From contig NZ_CP132938.1 in NCBI RefSeq assembly GCF_040358255.1, forward strand, positions 4,154,001-4,218,000: 64,000 nucleotides of DNA, written 5' to 3'. The notes beneath the pieces were generated by a model. That model was given only the letters and a program-made list of their open reading frames with translations. It was not told where the DNA came from and ran no database searches. Each line of letters opens with the position of its first letter. Positions within the stretch are counted from its first letter, which is position 1. The DNA is from Tunturibacter gelidoferens. Its GTDB lineage: Bacteria > Acidobacteriota > Terriglobia > Terriglobales > Acidobacteriaceae. Both the position numbers and the translations under genes were made by a program. Shown piece by piece: positions 62,564 to 64,000 of the stretch.

Positions 62564-63424
62564 CTAAGGCAAATAGTAAAAGGGATTCGGCAGTTTCACG
62601 CTGATTTCCGCCCTGGGTTCCCCATTCAAGTCACTCCACTGGTCCCCAACGCTCATCACGATCCGATACCCCGCATCCACAATCTTCTTTCGCTCCTCAC
62701 TCTTGTAAGCGACTGTAGCCATTGTCTTCTGAGGCCCCTCTCGCAGCGCGAGCCCCTTCCATCCCTTATACCCTGCAGCCTCGAGATTCTTCGCCGTAGC
62801 TGCCCTCTGCTCCCCAGGCCGCCCCGTGATAAAGAAAACTTCCAACCCCGCTGCCCGAGCTTCATTGAACAACCTAAGCGTCCCCGCTATCGGCATGTCC
62901 GCCTCCGGTGAGACCGCCCACTCGTTGAACGGCACCGAGATAAATCCGTAGTCCTCCCGCTTCATCTCGCAGTAGTTCGTCAGCGACGTCTCATCAATAT
63001 CCAAGACCAGCGCCAGCTTCTCGCCCACCTTCTCCGCAGCGATCAGCCTCTTCAACCCGGCCTCTGCCCGCTTAGCCTGAGCATCCAGATCCGCCCAGTA
63101 GCACCCACCCGTCCCCACGCAATCGGCGTAGTCCTCCAGCCGATATCGCGCCACCCCAAAGTTCTCCATCGGCTCTGCCGCCACCACCATCGTCGGATCT
63201 GCCGCCGCGGTCTCCCCCGTAGCCACCGCGGCCTCCACCGTAGGCCTCGGTCCTACTTGAGGCCGCAAACTGGCAACCTGCTTTCCCGCCGGCACCGCGC
63301 AAACCGGCGGTCCCATCTGCGCCAGACAAACTCCACCAGCAAGCGCCATCACACCCATGACGCGCAACACACCGCCCCCTAAACCATCTAACTCACCCCT
63401 TCGATGCAGTCGCCTCATCCGCAT
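62564..63424 (-). CDS. Secreted HAD-superfamily acid phosphatase (class IIIB)
   Basis: 286 residues from the ATG at 63424, preceded by GGAGATTTCT, an ideal ribosome site. Signal peptide LRVMGVMALAGGVCLAQ. A low-complexity Ala/Val/Glu region (about 35-85) precedes the catalytic domain: LALVLDIDETSLTNY (DxDxT nucleophile motif), EVFFITGRPGEQR (motif II), and SVGDQWSDLNG (motif III). These match the plant VSP/class B-like acid phosphatases. The gene start overlaps the end of the acyl-CoA synthetase gene by 32 bp, indicating coupling. Predicted periplasmic. Confidence 0.88.
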   Translation of the reverse strand: MRMRRLHRRGELDGLGGGVLRVMGVMALAGGVCLAQMGPPVCAVPAGKQVASLRPQVGPRPTVEAAVATGETAAADPTMVVAAEPMENFGVARYRLEDYADCVGTGGCYWADLDAQAKRAEAGLKRLIAAEKVGEKLALVLDIDETSLTNYCEMKREDYGFISVPFNEWAVSPEADMPIAGTLRLFNEARAAGLEVFFITGRPGEQRAATAKNLEAAGYKGWKGLALREGPQKTMATVAYKSEERKKIVDAGYRIVMSVGDQWSDLNGEPRAEISVKLPNPFYYLP

Positions 63425-64000
63425 AGAAATCTCCAATCTCCTTCGCGTACTTCTGCTCCACCACCCGGCGCTTCAACTTCATACTCGGAGTCAGTGTTCC
63501 ATCCTCCACGCTCCACTCCTCGGCAACCACGCTCATCCGCTTCATACTCTCAAAGTTCGCCAGGCCCATATTCACTTTATCTACGATCTCCTGGTAAGCC
63601 TTCACCACCTTCGCATCCTTCACCAGCGCCGCATGATCACCGGCGTTGATGCCCTGCCCCTTCGCCCATCCTTCAAGCGCCGCGAAGTTCGGAGAAATCA
63701 GCACACACGCAAACTTGTGCTTATCGCCCACCAGAGCCGCCTGCGCCACCAGAACATTCGCCTTCAGCTTATTCTCAATCGGCTGCGGAGCAATCAGCTT
63801 TCCTCCGCTCGTCTTCAGCAGCTCCTTCTTCCTGTCCGTAATCGACAGGTACCCATCCTTATCGATATTCCCGATATCCCCAGTCTTGAACCACCCATCC
63901 GCAGTAAATGCTTCCTTGGTCGCTTCCTCCTTCTTCCAGTACCCCACAAACACCGAAGGCCCCCGCACCTCCAGCTCGCCGTCTTCCGCAAATCGGCACT
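63393..64000 (-). CDS. Long-chain acyl-CoA synthetase, C-terminal part (runs off window)
   Basis: About 200 codons are visible; the frame stays open to the window edge at 64000, so the N-terminal two thirds lie outside. The visible AMP-forming adenylation motifs are GYWKKEEATKEAFTADGWFKTGDIG (A7 region), LSITDRKKELLKTSGGKLIAPQPIE (A8 hinge) and LTPSMKLKRRVVEQKY, with the A10 catalytic lysine. This is the FadD15/long-chain acyl-CoA synthetase group, which activates fatty acids. It overlaps the HAD phosphatase start. Confidence 0.9.
   Translation of the reverse strand, partial: CRFAEDGELEVRGPSVFVGYWKKEEATKEAFTADGWFKTGDIGNIDKDGYLSITDRKKELLKTSGGKLIAPQPIENKLKANVLVAQAALVGDKHKFACVLISPNFAALEGWAKGQGINAGDHAALVKDAKVVKAYQEIVDKVNMGLANFESMKRMSVVAEEWSVEDGTLTPSMKLKRRVVEQKYAKEIGDFYADEATASKG

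Overview
The window looks like chromosomal DNA from an Acidobacteriota bacterium, most likely the Terriglobia/Acidobacteriaceae (Granulicella, Edaphobacter or Terriglobus-like). This is an inference from gene content. There is an 830-residue MacB/FtsX-type orphan permease, an Oar-like TonB-dependent receptor of about 1200 residues with an N-terminal carboxypeptidase-regulatory domain, a GWxTD-domain protein, a winged-helix/TPR regulator and futalosine-pathway menaquinone synthesis (mqnD). Lipid A synthesis (lpxB), a TonB protein and outer-membrane barrels show a Gram-negative envelope. Coding density is high. There is one tRNA (Lys, CTT), no rRNA, no CRISPR array and no insertion sequence that I can recognise.

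Layout. 0-7.3 kb: threonine aldolase, hemW, a DUF1223 protein, an MsbA-like ABC exporter, a DUF1905/YdeI protein, and lpxB, whose conserved N-terminus has no normal start codon. 7.3-14.7 kb: an M1-peptidase-like protein with a destroyed zinc site, a decayed pentapeptide-repeat gene, two tandem MacB-type permeases, a truncated 3-hydroxyacyl-CoA-dehydrogenase-like protein with a translationally coupled 61-residue protein, and malQ. 14.8-22.4 kb: PpiD-like chaperone, orphan permease, FtsB-like protein, bioY, mqnD and tRNA-Lys.

22.6-36.7 kb is the most interesting region. It holds a secreted GH20 hexosaminidase, a large TonB-dependent receptor, a TPR protein, a LacI-family regulator, a secreted GH2 exo-beta-D-glucosaminidase, an APC-superfamily permease and a PfkB sugar kinase. 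The receptor and the GH2 operon share an almost identical 19-bp sequence, in each case placed over the spacer and -10 box of a good sigma-70-like promoter. I read this as a chito-oligosaccharide/glucosamine uptake regulon controlled by the LacI protein.

36.7-50 kb: short-type glycogen synthase, a winged-helix/TPR regulator divergent from a protein made of two tandem DUF1579-like repeats, a plug-less beta-barrel protein, a GWxTD protein, a MacA-like adaptor with its LolD/MacB-type ATPase, and an 879-residue secreted protein of unknown function. 50-57 kb: a six-gene minus-strand run, M24 peptidase - accB - accC - thiE - two APC permeases, closed by a UUCG-tetraloop terminator. 57-64 kb: a Tat-exported metallophosphoesterase, a small membrane protein and an excisionase-type HTH protein, a phosphofructokinase with the residues of the pyrophosphate-dependent class, a TonB-domain protein, an MBL-fold hydrolase, a secreted HAD acid phosphatase, and the C-terminal part of an acyl-CoA synthetase that runs off the window.
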